From Halobacterium hubeiense (GTDB lineage Archaea; Halobacteriota; Halobacteria; Halobacteriales; Halobacteriaceae): a DNA stretch of 64,000 bases. The notes under the pieces are model-generated. The model did not search any database. It saw nothing but the letters and a program-made list of their open reading frames with translations, and was not told where the DNA came from. The stretch lies in assembly GCF_001488575.1 (NCBI RefSeq), contig NZ_LN831302.1, forward strand, positions 1,240,001 through 1,304,000. The letters are read 5' to 3'. Of the stretch, positions 45,042 to 53,632 are shown piece by piece (the first letter of the stretch is position 1; the number at the start of each line of letters is the position of its first letter). Position numbers and translations under genes: made by a program.

Positions 45042-45512
45042 TCAGTTGACGTCGACGATTTCGACGTCGAACGCCAGCGTCTCGCCGGCGAGCTCGTGGT
45101 TGAAGTCCACGCGAATCTCCTCGTCGCCGGCGTGGACGACCTCGCCGAGCTGGCCGTTCTGGGCTTCCAGGTACTCGCCCTCCTCGGGCGTCTGCCCGCC
45201 GAGCATCTCGCGGAGTTCGGCGGTCTCAAACGACTGCACTTCCTCCTCGCTCCACTCGCCGTAGCCCTTCTCGGGCGGCACTTCGATGGTCGTCGACTCG
45301 CCCGCTTCGAGGCCGAGCAGCCCCTCCTCCATTCCCTCGATGACCTGCTGTGCGCCGATGTCCACCGTCAGCGGGCCGTACTCGCGCTCGCCCTCGGCCT
45401 CGGTGAGGCCCGCGTCCTCGGCGACCGCTTCCCGGGACGTGTCGAAGACGGTCCCGTCGTCGGTTCGGCCGGTGTACTCCAGTGTCACAGAATCGCCGGT
45501 AGCGATTGTCAT
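45042..45512 (-). CDS. slyD: SlyD-like FKBP peptidyl-prolyl isomerase
   Basis: A 156-residue FKBP with a chaperone flap. The FKBP half starts with VTLEYTGRTDDGTVFDTSRE; the Ala/Glu flap insert follows; the C-terminal half has IEGMEEGLLGLEAGESTTIEVPPEKGYGEW and FNHELAGETLAFDVEIVDV. ATG at 45512 is chosen because the 44 residues upstream are Cys/Arg-rich. No His-rich SlyD tail is present. Roles include protein folding and, in bacteria, metal delivery. Confidence 0.9.
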   Translation of the reverse strand: MTIATGDSVTLEYTGRTDDGTVFDTSREAVAEDAGLTEAEGEREYGPLTVDIGAQQVIEGMEEGLLGLEAGESTTIEVPPEKGYGEWSEEEVQSFETAELREMLGGQTPEEGEYLEAQNGQLGEVVHAGDEEIRVDFNHELAGETLAFDVEIVDVN

Positions 45513-45670
45513 ACACGAACGAGTGCCGACGCCCGGAAAACACCTTGCATCGGCGCACGACTCCCCGCACCGGGCACTTGGAGAGCGGCACGCGAGCGTC
45601 GGCTCCTTCCCGAACGCTTTTGCCGGACTGCTCGGTACGCTCACACACGAGACAGACGCCCGCTAACACG

Positions 45671-46471
45671 ATGACCGAACTCTCGCCCTCCGAACGCCGG
45701 ACCGAACTCAACCGCCGCCTCGACGCGACGCTGGCGTCGGCCGACGCCGGCGGCCTGTCGCTGGCGCGCTCGACCGTGCTGGAGTGCCCCGACCGCTGGT
45801 TCGGCCAGCTCGTCGCGCTCTCCTACGACGCGGCCGCCGATGCGCCCGACGCCGACGCCGCGCTCCCCGCGGCGACCGCCGTCGAACTGCTCCGCGGGTA
45901 CTGCCGGCTCCGGTACGACCTCCTGACCGACCGCGACGACCACGCGGCCGCGACGGACCGCGACACCACCGCGGTGCTGCTCGCGGGCGACTACCTCAAC
46001 TCCGCGGCGTACGCGGCGTTCAGCCGGGTCGAGGACGGCCCGCCGCGGGACGGCTTCGACGCGCTCACCGCCGCGCTCCAGACGATTGTCGAGGGGTTCG
46101 ACGCCGCGTACGCGCGCTCGGCCGCCGAGAGCGAGTCCCTGCTCGACGACACCGTCGGCGCGCTCGGCGAGGGCGCCGCCGTCGTCGGCGCGACCATCGC
46201 GGGCATCGACGACCCGGGCCGCGAGCCGTTCGCGGACCTCGGCCGCGGATTCAGCGCCGCGCGCCACGTCCAGCGGGTCCTCGACTCGGCTGGTCCGGAC
46301 TCGCTGCTGCCGCTGGACGTCGAGGAGCGAGACCTCCGCCGGTACGGCGCGAAGCGCCTGCGGGAAGCGGAAGCCGGCCTCGACCGGCTGGCGGGGAGCG
46401 CGGACGCGGCGTCGCTGCGGTCGTTCCTCGCGGAGCGCGCACCCGACGCCATTCGCTCGGAGCCTCAGTAG
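45671..46471 (+). CDS. Haloarchaeal protein related to prenyl synthases
   Basis: A 266-residue all-helical acidic protein. The segment YDLLTDRDDHAAATDRDTTAVLLAGDYLNSAAYAAF resembles the GDYLL helix of isoprenyl diphosphate synthases, but the aspartate-rich DDxxD pair is incomplete, so catalysis as a synthase is doubtful. Without a search I assign only an uncharacterised haloarchaeal family with a possible prenyl-synthase fold. It converges on an aminotransferase with a 7-base overlap of the stops. Confidence 0.7.
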   Translation: MTELSPSERRTELNRRLDATLASADAGGLSLARSTVLECPDRWFGQLVALSYDAAADAPDADAALPAATAVELLRGYCRLRYDLLTDRDDHAAATDRDTTAVLLAGDYLNSAAYAAFSRVEDGPPRDGFDALTAALQTIVEGFDAAYARSAAESESLLDDTVGALGEGAAVVGATIAGIDDPGREPFADLGRGFSAARHVQRVLDSAGPDSLLPLDVEERDLRRYGAKRLREAEAGLDRLAGSADAASLRSFLAERAPDAIRSEPQ

Positions 46472-47622
46472 GTGTCCGCGACGAACGCCTCGAAGCGGTC
46501 CAGCCCCGCTTCGAGGTTGTCGAGGCTGTTCGCGAACGACAGCCGGAGGTTCCCTGCGCCGCCCGGCCCGAACCCGCTGCCGGGCGTGAGCACGACGCCG
46601 TAGTCGTCGCAGAGCTCTTTCGCGATTTCGAAGTCGTCACCGAGCTCGGAGACGTCGATGAACGCGTAGAACGCGCCGTCGGGCGTCGGCGCCGTGACGC
46701 CCTCGATGTCCGCGATGCGGTCGGCGACGTAGTTGCGGCGTTCGAGGAACGCGTCGTACATCGCCTCGATTGGTTCTTGGTCGCCCGTGAGCGCTCGCGT
46801 GGCGGCGGCCTGCGCGACGCTGGACGGGCAGGCAGTCGTCGCCTCGTGAATCTTCGTCGTCTCCGAAATCAAGTGTTCCGGGCCGGCGAGCCAGCCGACC
46901 CGCCACCCCGTCATCGCGTACTGCTTGGAGACGGAGTCCACGACGAGGACGTTGTCCGTCTCCGCGTCCGCGGCGAGGCTGCGCGTCGGCCCGTCGTAGG
47001 TCAGTCCCATGTAAACCTCGTCGGAGACGACCCACGCGTCGTGCTCGGCGGCGGCTTCGACGACGTCGAGGGCGGCGTCCCGGTCGAACACCTGCCCGGT
47101 CGGGTTCGCGGGCGAGTTCAACACGACCGCCGACGTCTCCGCGGAGAGCGCCTCGCGGACGGCCTCGACGTCGAGCGCGTAGCCGGCGTCGGCGTCCAGC
47201 GGGACGTTCACGGGCGTGGCGTCCGCGAGCTTCGCCTGCGCCTCGTAGTTCGGGTAGACGGGCGACGGGATGAGGACCTCCTCGCCGGCCTCGGCGGTCG
47301 CCAGCAGCGCGAGGTGCAGCGCCTCCATCCCGCCGACTGTCGCCATAATCTCGGAGTCGGGGTCGAAGCTCGCGCCGCGCTCGCGCTCGAACTTCCCGGC
47401 GACGGCCTCCCGGAGTTCCAGCGTGCCCGCGTTGGGCGTGTAGTGCGTGTCCCCGCCGCGGGCCGCGTCCACGGCGGCCTCGACGACGTGCTCGGGCGTG
47501 TCGAAGTCCGGTTCGCCAACCTCTAGTCGGACGAGGTCGCCGTCGTGTCGCTCGGCTCTGTCGAACATCATGCGGATACGTGAGCGCTCAACGCCGCGCA
47601 CCCGGTCGGTAACCTCGGGCAT
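46465..47622 (-). CDS. Class I/II PLP-dependent aminotransferase
   Basis: A 385-residue fold-type I aminotransferase. PLP Lys is in SVSKQYAMTGWRVGW, Asp-Tyr pair in VLNSPANPTGQ and YMGLTYDG. The N-terminus RMMFDRAERHDGDLVRLEVGEPDFDTP and the RLSFANS end match the AspC/ArAT group. Amino-acid specificity is not determinable. Its promoter region is shared with the divergent oxidoreductase at 47813. Confidence 0.9.
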   Translation of the reverse strand: MPEVTDRVRGVERSRIRMMFDRAERHDGDLVRLEVGEPDFDTPEHVVEAAVDAARGGDTHYTPNAGTLELREAVAGKFERERGASFDPDSEIMATVGGMEALHLALLATAEAGEEVLIPSPVYPNYEAQAKLADATPVNVPLDADAGYALDVEAVREALSAETSAVVLNSPANPTGQVFDRDAALDVVEAAAEHDAWVVSDEVYMGLTYDGPTRSLAADAETDNVLVVDSVSKQYAMTGWRVGWLAGPEHLISETTKIHEATTACPSSVAQAAATRALTGDQEPIEAMYDAFLERRNYVADRIADIEGVTAPTPDGAFYAFIDVSELGDDFEIAKELCDDYGVVLTPGSGFGPGGAGNLRLSFANSLDNLEAGLDRFEAFVADTY

Positions 47623-47690
47623 AGCCCCACCGACACCACCCGACTGCTTACGGCTAGTGGTTGCGGCGACCTGTGACTGCCGCTATCCCT

Positions 47691-47719
47691 ATGACGGCAG
47701 ACAGGATGAACTGCGTCAT
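47691..47719. promoter_or_regulatory. Inverted repeat between divergent genes
   Basis: ATGAC-G-GCAG (47691-47700) pairs with CTGC-GTCAT (47711-47719), nine pairs with one bulge around a ten-base spacer. It lies between the divergent aminotransferase and MDR oxidoreductase genes, 70 and 95 bases from their starts. Candidate operator or hairpin. Confidence 0.4.
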
Positions 47720-47812
47720 CTCTGTGTGCGGCGACACTCTCGAACAAATCGCTGCAGCGGAAGGCCCTGCTGGAAGCGTAACCGTCGTCCGTTCCCGGCG
47801 AGACTACGAGAT

Positions 47813-48829
47813 ATGCGCAACTCCAACCGCGAGTGGGTGTTCGCCGAGCGCCCCGACGGCGAGCCGGACATGGACAGCTTCGAACTCCGCGAGGGCGACG
47901 TGCCGAGCCCGAAACACGGCGAACTGCTCGTTCGCGTGCGCTACCTCTCCGTGGACCCCTACATGCGGGGCCGGATGCGCGACGCCGAGTCGTACGCCGA
48001 GCCGTGGACGGTCGGCGAGCCGATGGAGGGCGCGGTGGTCGGCGAGGTCGTCGAGAGCGAGAGCGACGCCTTCGACGCCGGCGACCTCGTGACCGGCAAC
48101 GGCACGTGGGCGGACTACACCGTGCTGGACGCCGGCGAGGTCGCGCCCGTGGACCCCTCGATTGCCGACCCCGAGGCGTACCTCGGTGTTCTCGGGATGC
48201 CCGGCCGGACCGCGTACTTCGGCCTGCTGGACGTCGGCGAGCCCAAGCCCGGCGACACGGTCGTCGTCTCCGGCGCGGCGGGTGCGGTCGGCTCCGTCGT
48301 CGGCCAGATTGCGAAGCTCAACGGCTGCCGCGTCGTCGGCTTCGCGGGCACCGACGAGAAGGTCGCGTGGCTCACCGACGACCTCGGCTTCGACGCCGCA
48401 ATCAACTACAAGGACGTCGACGACTATCGGAGCGCGCTCGACGACGCCGCGCCCAGCGGCGTGGACGTCTACTTCGACAACGTCGGCGGCCCCATCACGG
48501 ACGCCGTGTTCACGAAGCTGAACCTCGACGCGCGCGTCGCCGTCTGCGGCCAAATCGCCCACTACAACGACGAGGGCGTGCCGACCGGCCCGCGGAAGCT
48601 CCCGCAGCTCATCGCGCCCCGGGCGAAGGTGCAGGGGCTGCTCGTCGGCGACTACGCCACGCGGTTCGGCGAGGCCAGCGAGCAGCTCGGCGAGTGGGTC
48701 GCGACCGGCGAGCTCGTCCACCGCGAGACCGTCGTGGACGGCCTCGAAGACGCGCCGGACGCGTTCCTCGGGCTGTTCTCCGGCAACAACATCGGCAAGC
48801 AGGTCGTCGCCGTCGCCGACGCCGAGTAG
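47813..48829 (+). CDS. NADP-dependent MDR oxidoreductase (CurA/PTGR-like)
   Basis: A 338-residue zinc-free medium-chain reductase. The start NREWVFAERPDGEPDMDSFELRE is typical of the PTGR/CurA/leukotriene B4-dehydrogenase-like group. It has VDPYMRGRM, the NADP loop SGAAGAVGSVVGQIAKLNGC, and YFDNVGG. It reduces alpha,beta-unsaturated ketones/aldehydes with NADPH. ATG at 47813 is chosen over longer frames. Zinc-binding Cys are absent, as expected. Confidence 0.92.
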   Translation: MRNSNREWVFAERPDGEPDMDSFELREGDVPSPKHGELLVRVRYLSVDPYMRGRMRDAESYAEPWTVGEPMEGAVVGEVVESESDAFDAGDLVTGNGTWADYTVLDAGEVAPVDPSIADPEAYLGVLGMPGRTAYFGLLDVGEPKPGDTVVVSGAAGAVGSVVGQIAKLNGCRVVGFAGTDEKVAWLTDDLGFDAAINYKDVDDYRSALDDAAPSGVDVYFDNVGGPITDAVFTKLNLDARVAVCGQIAHYNDEGVPTGPRKLPQLIAPRAKVQGLLVGDYATRFGEASEQLGEWVATGELVHRETVVDGLEDAPDAFLGLFSGNNIGKQVVAVADAE

Positions 48830-48848
48830 CGCACGACGCCAGCGGGCG

Positions 48849-49994
48849 TCAGTCGATGAATTCCTCGATGCGGGCGAGCGCCTCCTTGAGGTCGCCCAGC
48901 CCCGTCGCGTACGTGACCCGCAGGTGGCCCTCGCCGCCGGCGCCGAAGACGCCGCCCGGAACGACCGCGACGCCCTGTTCCTCGATGAGCGCTTCGGCGA
49001 ACGCCTCGCTGTCGTCCCACGGGCACTCCGGGAAGACGTAGAACGCGCCCGACGCGGGGAAGCAGTCGATGCCCATCTCCTCGAAGCGCGAGAGCACGAA
49101 GTTCCGGCGGCGGTCGTACTGCGCGCGCATCTCCGCGACGTCGTCCCCGCAGTTGCGAAGCGCCTCGATGGCGGCGTGCTGGGCGGTCGTCGGCGCTGAC
49201 AGCATCGTGTACTGGTGGATGCGGTTCATCGACTCGATGGCTTCCGGCGGCGCGAGCGCGTACCCCAGCCGCAGCCCAGTCATCGCGTACGCCTTCGAGA
49301 AGCCGTTGAACACGACCGTTCGCTCCCGCATCCCCGGCAGCGTCGCGATGGAGGTGTGGTCGTGCTCGTAGGACAGCGCGGCGTAGATTTCGTCCGAGAA
49401 CACCCGGAGGTCGTGTTCGCGCACGAACTCGGCGATTGGCTCCAGTTCCTTGCGAGTCATCGTCGCGCCGGTCGGATTGTTCGGGTAGCACAGCACCAGC
49501 GTGTCCGCGTCGGCGGCGCCGGAGGCCTCCAGCACCTCGCGCGTGAGCTTGAACTCGTCCTCGCGGCGCGTCGGCACCTCGACGACGTCGGCGCCCGCGA
49601 GCCGTGCCGCCGGCACGTAGGAGAGGTACGACGGCTGCGCGACCGCGACTGCGTCGCCGGGGTCGTGGAACGCGCGGAACGCGAGGTCCACGGCCTCGCT
49701 GGCGCCCGCCGTGACCAGGACCTCCTCGTCGGCGTCGTAGTCGAGGTCGTAGCTGTCCGCGACGTGCGCGGTGATTTCCTCGCGGAGCTCGCGCAGCCCG
49801 CGGTTCGGCGTGTACGACGTCTGCCCGCGCTCCAGCGACGAGATGGCGGCGTCGCGGGCCGCCCACGGCGGCGCGAAGTCGGGCTCGCCGACGCCCAGCG
49901 AGATGATGTCGTCTTGCTCCTCGGCGAGCTCGAAGTACCGCCGGATGCCCGACGGCGGGACGGTTTCGAGGCGCTCGGACTCCTCGAAGCTCAT
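48849..49994 (-). CDS. PLP-dependent aminotransferase
   Basis: A 381-residue aminotransferase. PLP Lys is in FNGFSKAYAMTGLRLG, Asn-Pro in LCYPNNPTGATM, and LGVGEPDFAPP near the start. The ATG at 49994 overlaps the stop of an Lrp gene by four bases (ATGA), so the regulator and enzyme are co-translated. The Lrp-coupled arrangement suggests amino-acid catabolism control. Substrate is unknown; aspartate or aromatic amino acids are the common ones. Confidence 0.9.
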   Translation of the reverse strand: MSFEESERLETVPPSGIRRYFELAEEQDDIISLGVGEPDFAPPWAARDAAISSLERGQTSYTPNRGLRELREEITAHVADSYDLDYDADEEVLVTAGASEAVDLAFRAFHDPGDAVAVAQPSYLSYVPAARLAGADVVEVPTRREDEFKLTREVLEASGAADADTLVLCYPNNPTGATMTRKELEPIAEFVREHDLRVFSDEIYAALSYEHDHTSIATLPGMRERTVVFNGFSKAYAMTGLRLGYALAPPEAIESMNRIHQYTMLSAPTTAQHAAIEALRNCGDDVAEMRAQYDRRRNFVLSRFEEMGIDCFPASGAFYVFPECPWDDSEAFAEALIEEQGVAVVPGGVFGAGGEGHLRVTYATGLGDLKEALARIEEFID

Positions 49995-50479
49995 GGCGAG
50001 ACCGAGAGCCGGTCGTCGTCGTCGCCGTCCTCGAACTCCACGCCGCCCTCCTTGTACGTCTCCATGATGTAGTGGGTGACAGTCTGGGTAATCTCGGGGA
50101 CGGGCGCGACCTGCTCGCTGATGAAGTTCGACACCTCGCTCATCGAGTCGCCCTCGACATCCATCGCGAAGTCGTAGTCGCCGCTGACCAGCCGCAGCCC
50201 CTCCACTTCGGGGAACTTCGCGAGGCGCTCGGCGATGTCGTCGTAGCCGGTCTCGCGGTCGAGCGTGACGTTCAACTCCACGGACGCCCGCACGCGCTCG
50301 GGGTCGATTTGATTGCGGTCCACGATGGCGCGGTAGCCCCGCACCACGCCGTCGCTCTCTAGCTCCCGAATCGTCGCTTCGACCTCCTCGACGTCGAGGC
50401 CGGTCTGTCGGGCGAGGTCTTCGTTGGAGTAGCGGGCGTTCTCTCGCAACAACGGGAGTAGCTTCTCGCGACTGCTCAT
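49991..50479 (-). CDS. Lrp/AsnC regulator coupled to an aminotransferase
   Basis: A 162-residue Lrp-type protein: HTH at 1-60 (SSREKLLPLLRENARYSNEDLARQTGLDVEEVEATIRELESDG), RAM domain at about 70-150 with LVSGDYDFAMDVEGDS. ATG at 50479; the frame before it is Trp/Pro-rich. A CCTTTTGTCC element lies about 27-33 bases upstream. Its stop overlaps the downstream aminotransferase start, giving a clear feedback unit. Confidence 0.92.
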   Translation of the reverse strand: MSSREKLLPLLRENARYSNEDLARQTGLDVEEVEATIRELESDGVVRGYRAIVDRNQIDPERVRASVELNVTLDRETGYDDIAERLAKFPEVEGLRLVSGDYDFAMDVEGDSMSEVSNFISEQVAPVPEITQTVTHYIMETYKEGGVEFEDGDDDDRLSVSP

Positions 50480-50593
50480 GCGTACCCTCCACGGCATCAG
50501 GACAAAAGGATTTCTCACCCACGGCAGATACTGACACGGGGCCGGGGGCCGCCACCACAATGGCTATCCTGATTGGCCGACGAACGCATAGTA

Positions 50594-52981
50594 ATGGACG
50601 GTGCGATTCGCGTCCTCCACGTCGACGACGAACCGGGGTTCGCCGAGATGACCGGCGAGTTCCTCGAACGGGCCGACGGCCAGTTCGTCGTCGAAACGGC
50701 CGCGCGGACGGCCGCGGCGCTGGACGCGCTCGCGGCACGCGACTACGACTGCGTGGTCTCCGACTACGACCTGCCCGAGCAGAACGGCATCGAGTTCCTC
50801 GAAGCCGTCCGCGAAGACTACCCCGACCTCCCCTTTATCCTCTTCACCGGGAAGGGCTCCGAGGAGGTCGCCAGCGACGCCATCTCCGCGGGCGTCACCG
50901 ACTACCTCCAGAAGCAGTCGGGCACCGACCACTACGAGCTGCTCGCGAACCGCATCGCCAACGCCGTCGGGCAGCGGGAGACCGAGCGCGACGCCGAGGA
51001 CACCGAACAGCAGCTCGCGGAGCTGGCCGCCCACACCCACGACGTCCTCTGGACGTTCTCCGCGGACTGGGAGGAGCTTCTGTTCGTCAACGACGCCTAC
51101 GAGGACATCTGGGGGCGGTCCGTGGAGTCCCTCGAAGACGACCCGCGGAGCTTCCTCGACGGGGTCCACCCCGAGGACCGCGAGCGCGTCGAGGCGGCGA
51201 TGGACGAGCTGGCCGCGGGCGAACACCTCGACGTCGAGTACCGCGTCAACGAGGCCGAGGACTACGGCCGCTGGGTGTGGGCGCGCGGCGAGCCGGTCGC
51301 GGACGACGACGGCAACGTCGTCCGCGTCACCGGGTTCTCGCGGGACGTCACCGAGCGGAAGGCCCGCGAGCGCGAACTCCACGACAGGGAGCGGCAGTAC
51401 CGCGCTATCTTCGAGGACCCGAACATCCTGGTGGGGCTGCTGGACACCGACGGCACGGTCCGGGACATCAACCAGACCGCCTTCGAGTACGTCAACAGCG
51501 ACGTCGAGAGCGTGACCGGCGAGCCGTTCTGGGAGACGCCGTGGTTCGCGCACTCGGCGGACGCGCGGGCGTCGGTCGCCGAGTGGGTCGAGCGCGCCGC
51601 CGACGGCGAGTACGTCGAGTTCCAGCTCGACCTCGTGGACGGCGACGGGGAGCCGTACGCCGTCGAGGGCGTGTTCCGGCCGGTCACGGACGACGACGGC
51701 GACGTCGTCTCCATCGTCGTCTCCGACCGCGAGGTCACCGACCGGAAGCGCCGCGAGCGGCGCCTCCGGGCGCTGAGCGAGACGACGCGGAGTCTGCTGG
51801 CCGCCGACAGCCGCGAGGCGGTCGCGGAGACGGCCGTGGCGGCCACGCGCGACATCCTCGGGCTGAACGCGAACGCGATTCACCTCTACGACAGCGAGCA
51901 GAACGCGCTCGTGCCCGCGGCGATTTCCGACGCCGCGCGGGACATCATCGACGAGCCGCCGACGTTCCGGCCCGGCAGCAGCATCGCGTGGCGGGTCTTC
52001 GAGGACGGCGAGCCGCTGGCGCTGGACGACGTGCACAGCGACGCCGACGTCTACCGCCCGGACTCGCCCGTGCGGAGCGAAATTTTCCTGCCGCTGGGCG
52101 ACCACGGGATTCTCCTCGTGGGGTCGCCGTCGCCGTCGGCGTTCGACGAACACGACATCGCGCTCGGGGAGGTGTTCGCCGAGAACGTCGTCACCGCGCT
52201 CGAACAGGTCGAGCGGACCGCGGAGCTGCGCGTCCGCGAGCGCGAGCTCTCCGCGCAGAACGAGCGCCTCTCGGAGTTCGCCAGCGTCGTCAGCCACGAC
52301 CTCCGCAATCCCCTGAACGTCGCCGAGGGCCGGCTGGAGTTGGCGCGCGAGACCGGCGACGACCGCCACTTCGAGGAGGTCACGGCGGCCCACGAGCGGA
52401 TGCAGGCGCTCATCGACGACCTGCTTGCGCTCACGCGGGAGGGAAGCGGCGTCGGCGACGTCACGACAATCGGGCTCCGGTCGCTCGTCGAGGACTGCTG
52501 GGCGACCGTGGACACCGGGAACGCGACGCTGGCTGGCGACGCCGCGGCGTCGATTCGGGGCGACGAGAGCCGCGTCCGCCAGCTGTTCGAGAACCTGTTT
52601 CGTAATGCTGTGGAACACGGTTCCATAGACCCCCAGAGCGCTTCGCGTTCTGAGGATGCTGTGGAACACAGCGCCGCGAACCCCCGCTCGGCCGCTCGCG
52701 AGGACGGCGGCGACGTCACCGTCACCGTCGGTCTGCTCGACGACGGCTCGGGGTTCTACGTGGAAGACGACGGCCCCGGCGTCCCCGAGGGCGACCGCGA
52801 GAAGGTCTTCGAGTACGGCTACTCGACGGTGGACGACGGCACGGGGTTCGGCCTGAACATCGTCCAACAGGTCGCCGAGGCGCACGGCTGGACGGTGCGC
52901 GTCACCGACGGCGAGGCCGGCGGCGCGCGATTCGAGGTGACGGGCGTCGAAGTCGTCGAGCCGCAGTCCACGCAAGAATAG
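50594..52981 (+). CDS. Receiver-PAS-PAS-GAF hybrid histidine kinase
   Basis: A 795-residue soluble kinase. REC at 1-120 (Asp in VVSDYDLPEQNG), PAS at about 140-250 and 260-385, a GAF domain at about 395-545 (ILGLNANAIHLYDSEQNALVP), HisKA with His in VVSHDLRNPLNVAEG, and HATPase_c. The N box is NLFRNAVEHG, then a 34-residue insertion of two 17-residue repeats (residues 671-704) separates it from VTVTVGLLDD, G1 EDDGPGV and G2 GTGFGLNIV. ATG at 50594 is chosen over TTG at 50573 because the homology starts there. The partner is unknown. Confidence 0.92.
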   Translation: MDGAIRVLHVDDEPGFAEMTGEFLERADGQFVVETAARTAAALDALAARDYDCVVSDYDLPEQNGIEFLEAVREDYPDLPFILFTGKGSEEVASDAISAGVTDYLQKQSGTDHYELLANRIANAVGQRETERDAEDTEQQLAELAAHTHDVLWTFSADWEELLFVNDAYEDIWGRSVESLEDDPRSFLDGVHPEDRERVEAAMDELAAGEHLDVEYRVNEAEDYGRWVWARGEPVADDDGNVVRVTGFSRDVTERKARERELHDRERQYRAIFEDPNILVGLLDTDGTVRDINQTAFEYVNSDVESVTGEPFWETPWFAHSADARASVAEWVERAADGEYVEFQLDLVDGDGEPYAVEGVFRPVTDDDGDVVSIVVSDREVTDRKRRERRLRALSETTRSLLAADSREAVAETAVAATRDILGLNANAIHLYDSEQNALVPAAISDAARDIIDEPPTFRPGSSIAWRVFEDGEPLALDDVHSDADVYRPDSPVRSEIFLPLGDHGILLVGSPSPSAFDEHDIALGEVFAENVVTALEQVERTAELRVRERELSAQNERLSEFASVVSHDLRNPLNVAEGRLELARETGDDRHFEEVTAAHERMQALIDDLLALTREGSGVGDVTTIGLRSLVEDCWATVDTGNATLAGDAAASIRGDESRVRQLFENLFRNAVEHGSIDPQSASRSEDAVEHSAANPRSAAREDGGDVTVTVGLLDDGSGFYVEDDGPGVPEGDREKVFEYGYSTVDDGTGFGLNIVQQVAEAHGWTVRVTDGEAGGARFEVTGVEVVEPQSTQE
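52605..52706 (+). repeat. Tandem 51-bp repeat inside a kinase ATPase domain
   Basis: ATGCTGTGGAACAC occurs at 52605-52618 and again at 52656-52669, starting two diverged copies of a 51-base unit. In protein the copies are NAVEHGSIDPQSASRSE and DAVEHSAANPRSAARED. The first copy is noticeably richer in A/T than its surroundings. It is in frame, so the protein stays intact. Confidence 0.75.
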
Positions 52982-53006
52982 GTACCTATTCTTTCGTAGG
53001 TGCCTA
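52977..53006. promoter_or_regulatory. Paired palindromes before a peroxiredoxin gene
   Basis: AATAGGTACCTATT (52977-52990) is a perfect 14-bp palindrome that includes the kinase stop codon; TAGGTGCCTA (52997-53006) is a near-copy 18 bases away centre to centre. They lie about 70-100 bases before the peroxiredoxin start, ahead of its TATA-like CTTAATG (about 53047-53053). A tandem operator is likely. Confidence 0.55.
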
Positions 53007-53077
53007 TCTGAGTCGTTTCGGCGAACTCGGCTGTGTTCGAACCTACCTTAATGTGGCCGCACGACGTACGACCTGTC

Positions 53078-53551
53078 ATGGTATCTACCGGAGATTCCGC
53101 ACCGCGGTTCGAGGCGACGCTCGGGACCAGCGACCACGAGGACTTCGCCCTCGACGACTACCTCGGCGACGGGCCGGTCGTGTTGGCGTTCTTCCCCGGC
53201 GCGTTCACGCCGCCGTGCACGAACGAGATGGTCGCGTTCCAGGACCGCCTCGACGACTTCGAGGACGCCGGTGCGACTCTCCTCGGCGTGAGCGCGGACT
53301 CGCCGTTCTCGCAGGGCGCGTTCCGCGAGGAGCACGGCATCGAGTTCGACCTCGTCAGCGACATGGCCGGCGACGCTATCCGCGCCTACGACCTCGAAAT
53401 CGACATCGAGGACCTCGGACTCTACGGCATCGCCAACCGCGCGGTGTTCGTGCTCGACGACGACGGCGAAATCACGTACGCGTGGGTCGCCGACGACCCT
53501 ACCAACGAGCCCGACTACGACGAAGTGCTGGACGCCGTGAAGTCGGCCTGA
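53078..53551 (+). CDS. Peroxiredoxin
   Basis: A 157-residue AhpC/TSA-family protein. Peroxidatic Cys is in FPGAFTPPCTNEM and the Thr/Arg environment is conserved. No clear second Cys is present, so it is a 1-Cys type. ATG at 53078 is used because the family start (STGDSAPRFEATLG) follows and CTTAATG lies 25-31 bases before. It reduces peroxides. The paired palindromes upstream suggest inducible expression. Confidence 0.9.
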   Translation: MVSTGDSAPRFEATLGTSDHEDFALDDYLGDGPVVLAFFPGAFTPPCTNEMVAFQDRLDDFEDAGATLLGVSADSPFSQGAFREEHGIEFDLVSDMAGDAIRAYDLEIDIEDLGLYGIANRAVFVLDDDGEITYAWVADDPTNEPDYDEVLDAVKSA

Positions 53552-53632
53552 CCGGCGCAGACACTCCCCGTTTTTCGCTGCGACGGCGCCGCAAAGAAGA
53601 ACGAGCGTAGCCGAAGGTACGACCGGCGCGGG

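Noticed and set aside
47661-47812. A short plus-strand gene before the MDR reductase
   Set aside because: It contains the inverted repeat and runs into the reductase in another frame; no coding character.
50564-52975. Long minus-strand frame opposite the REC-PAS-GAF kinase, and similar frames at 31017-32570 and 54659-56068
   Set aside because: Shadow frames of highly biased genes; no family motif and no promoter.
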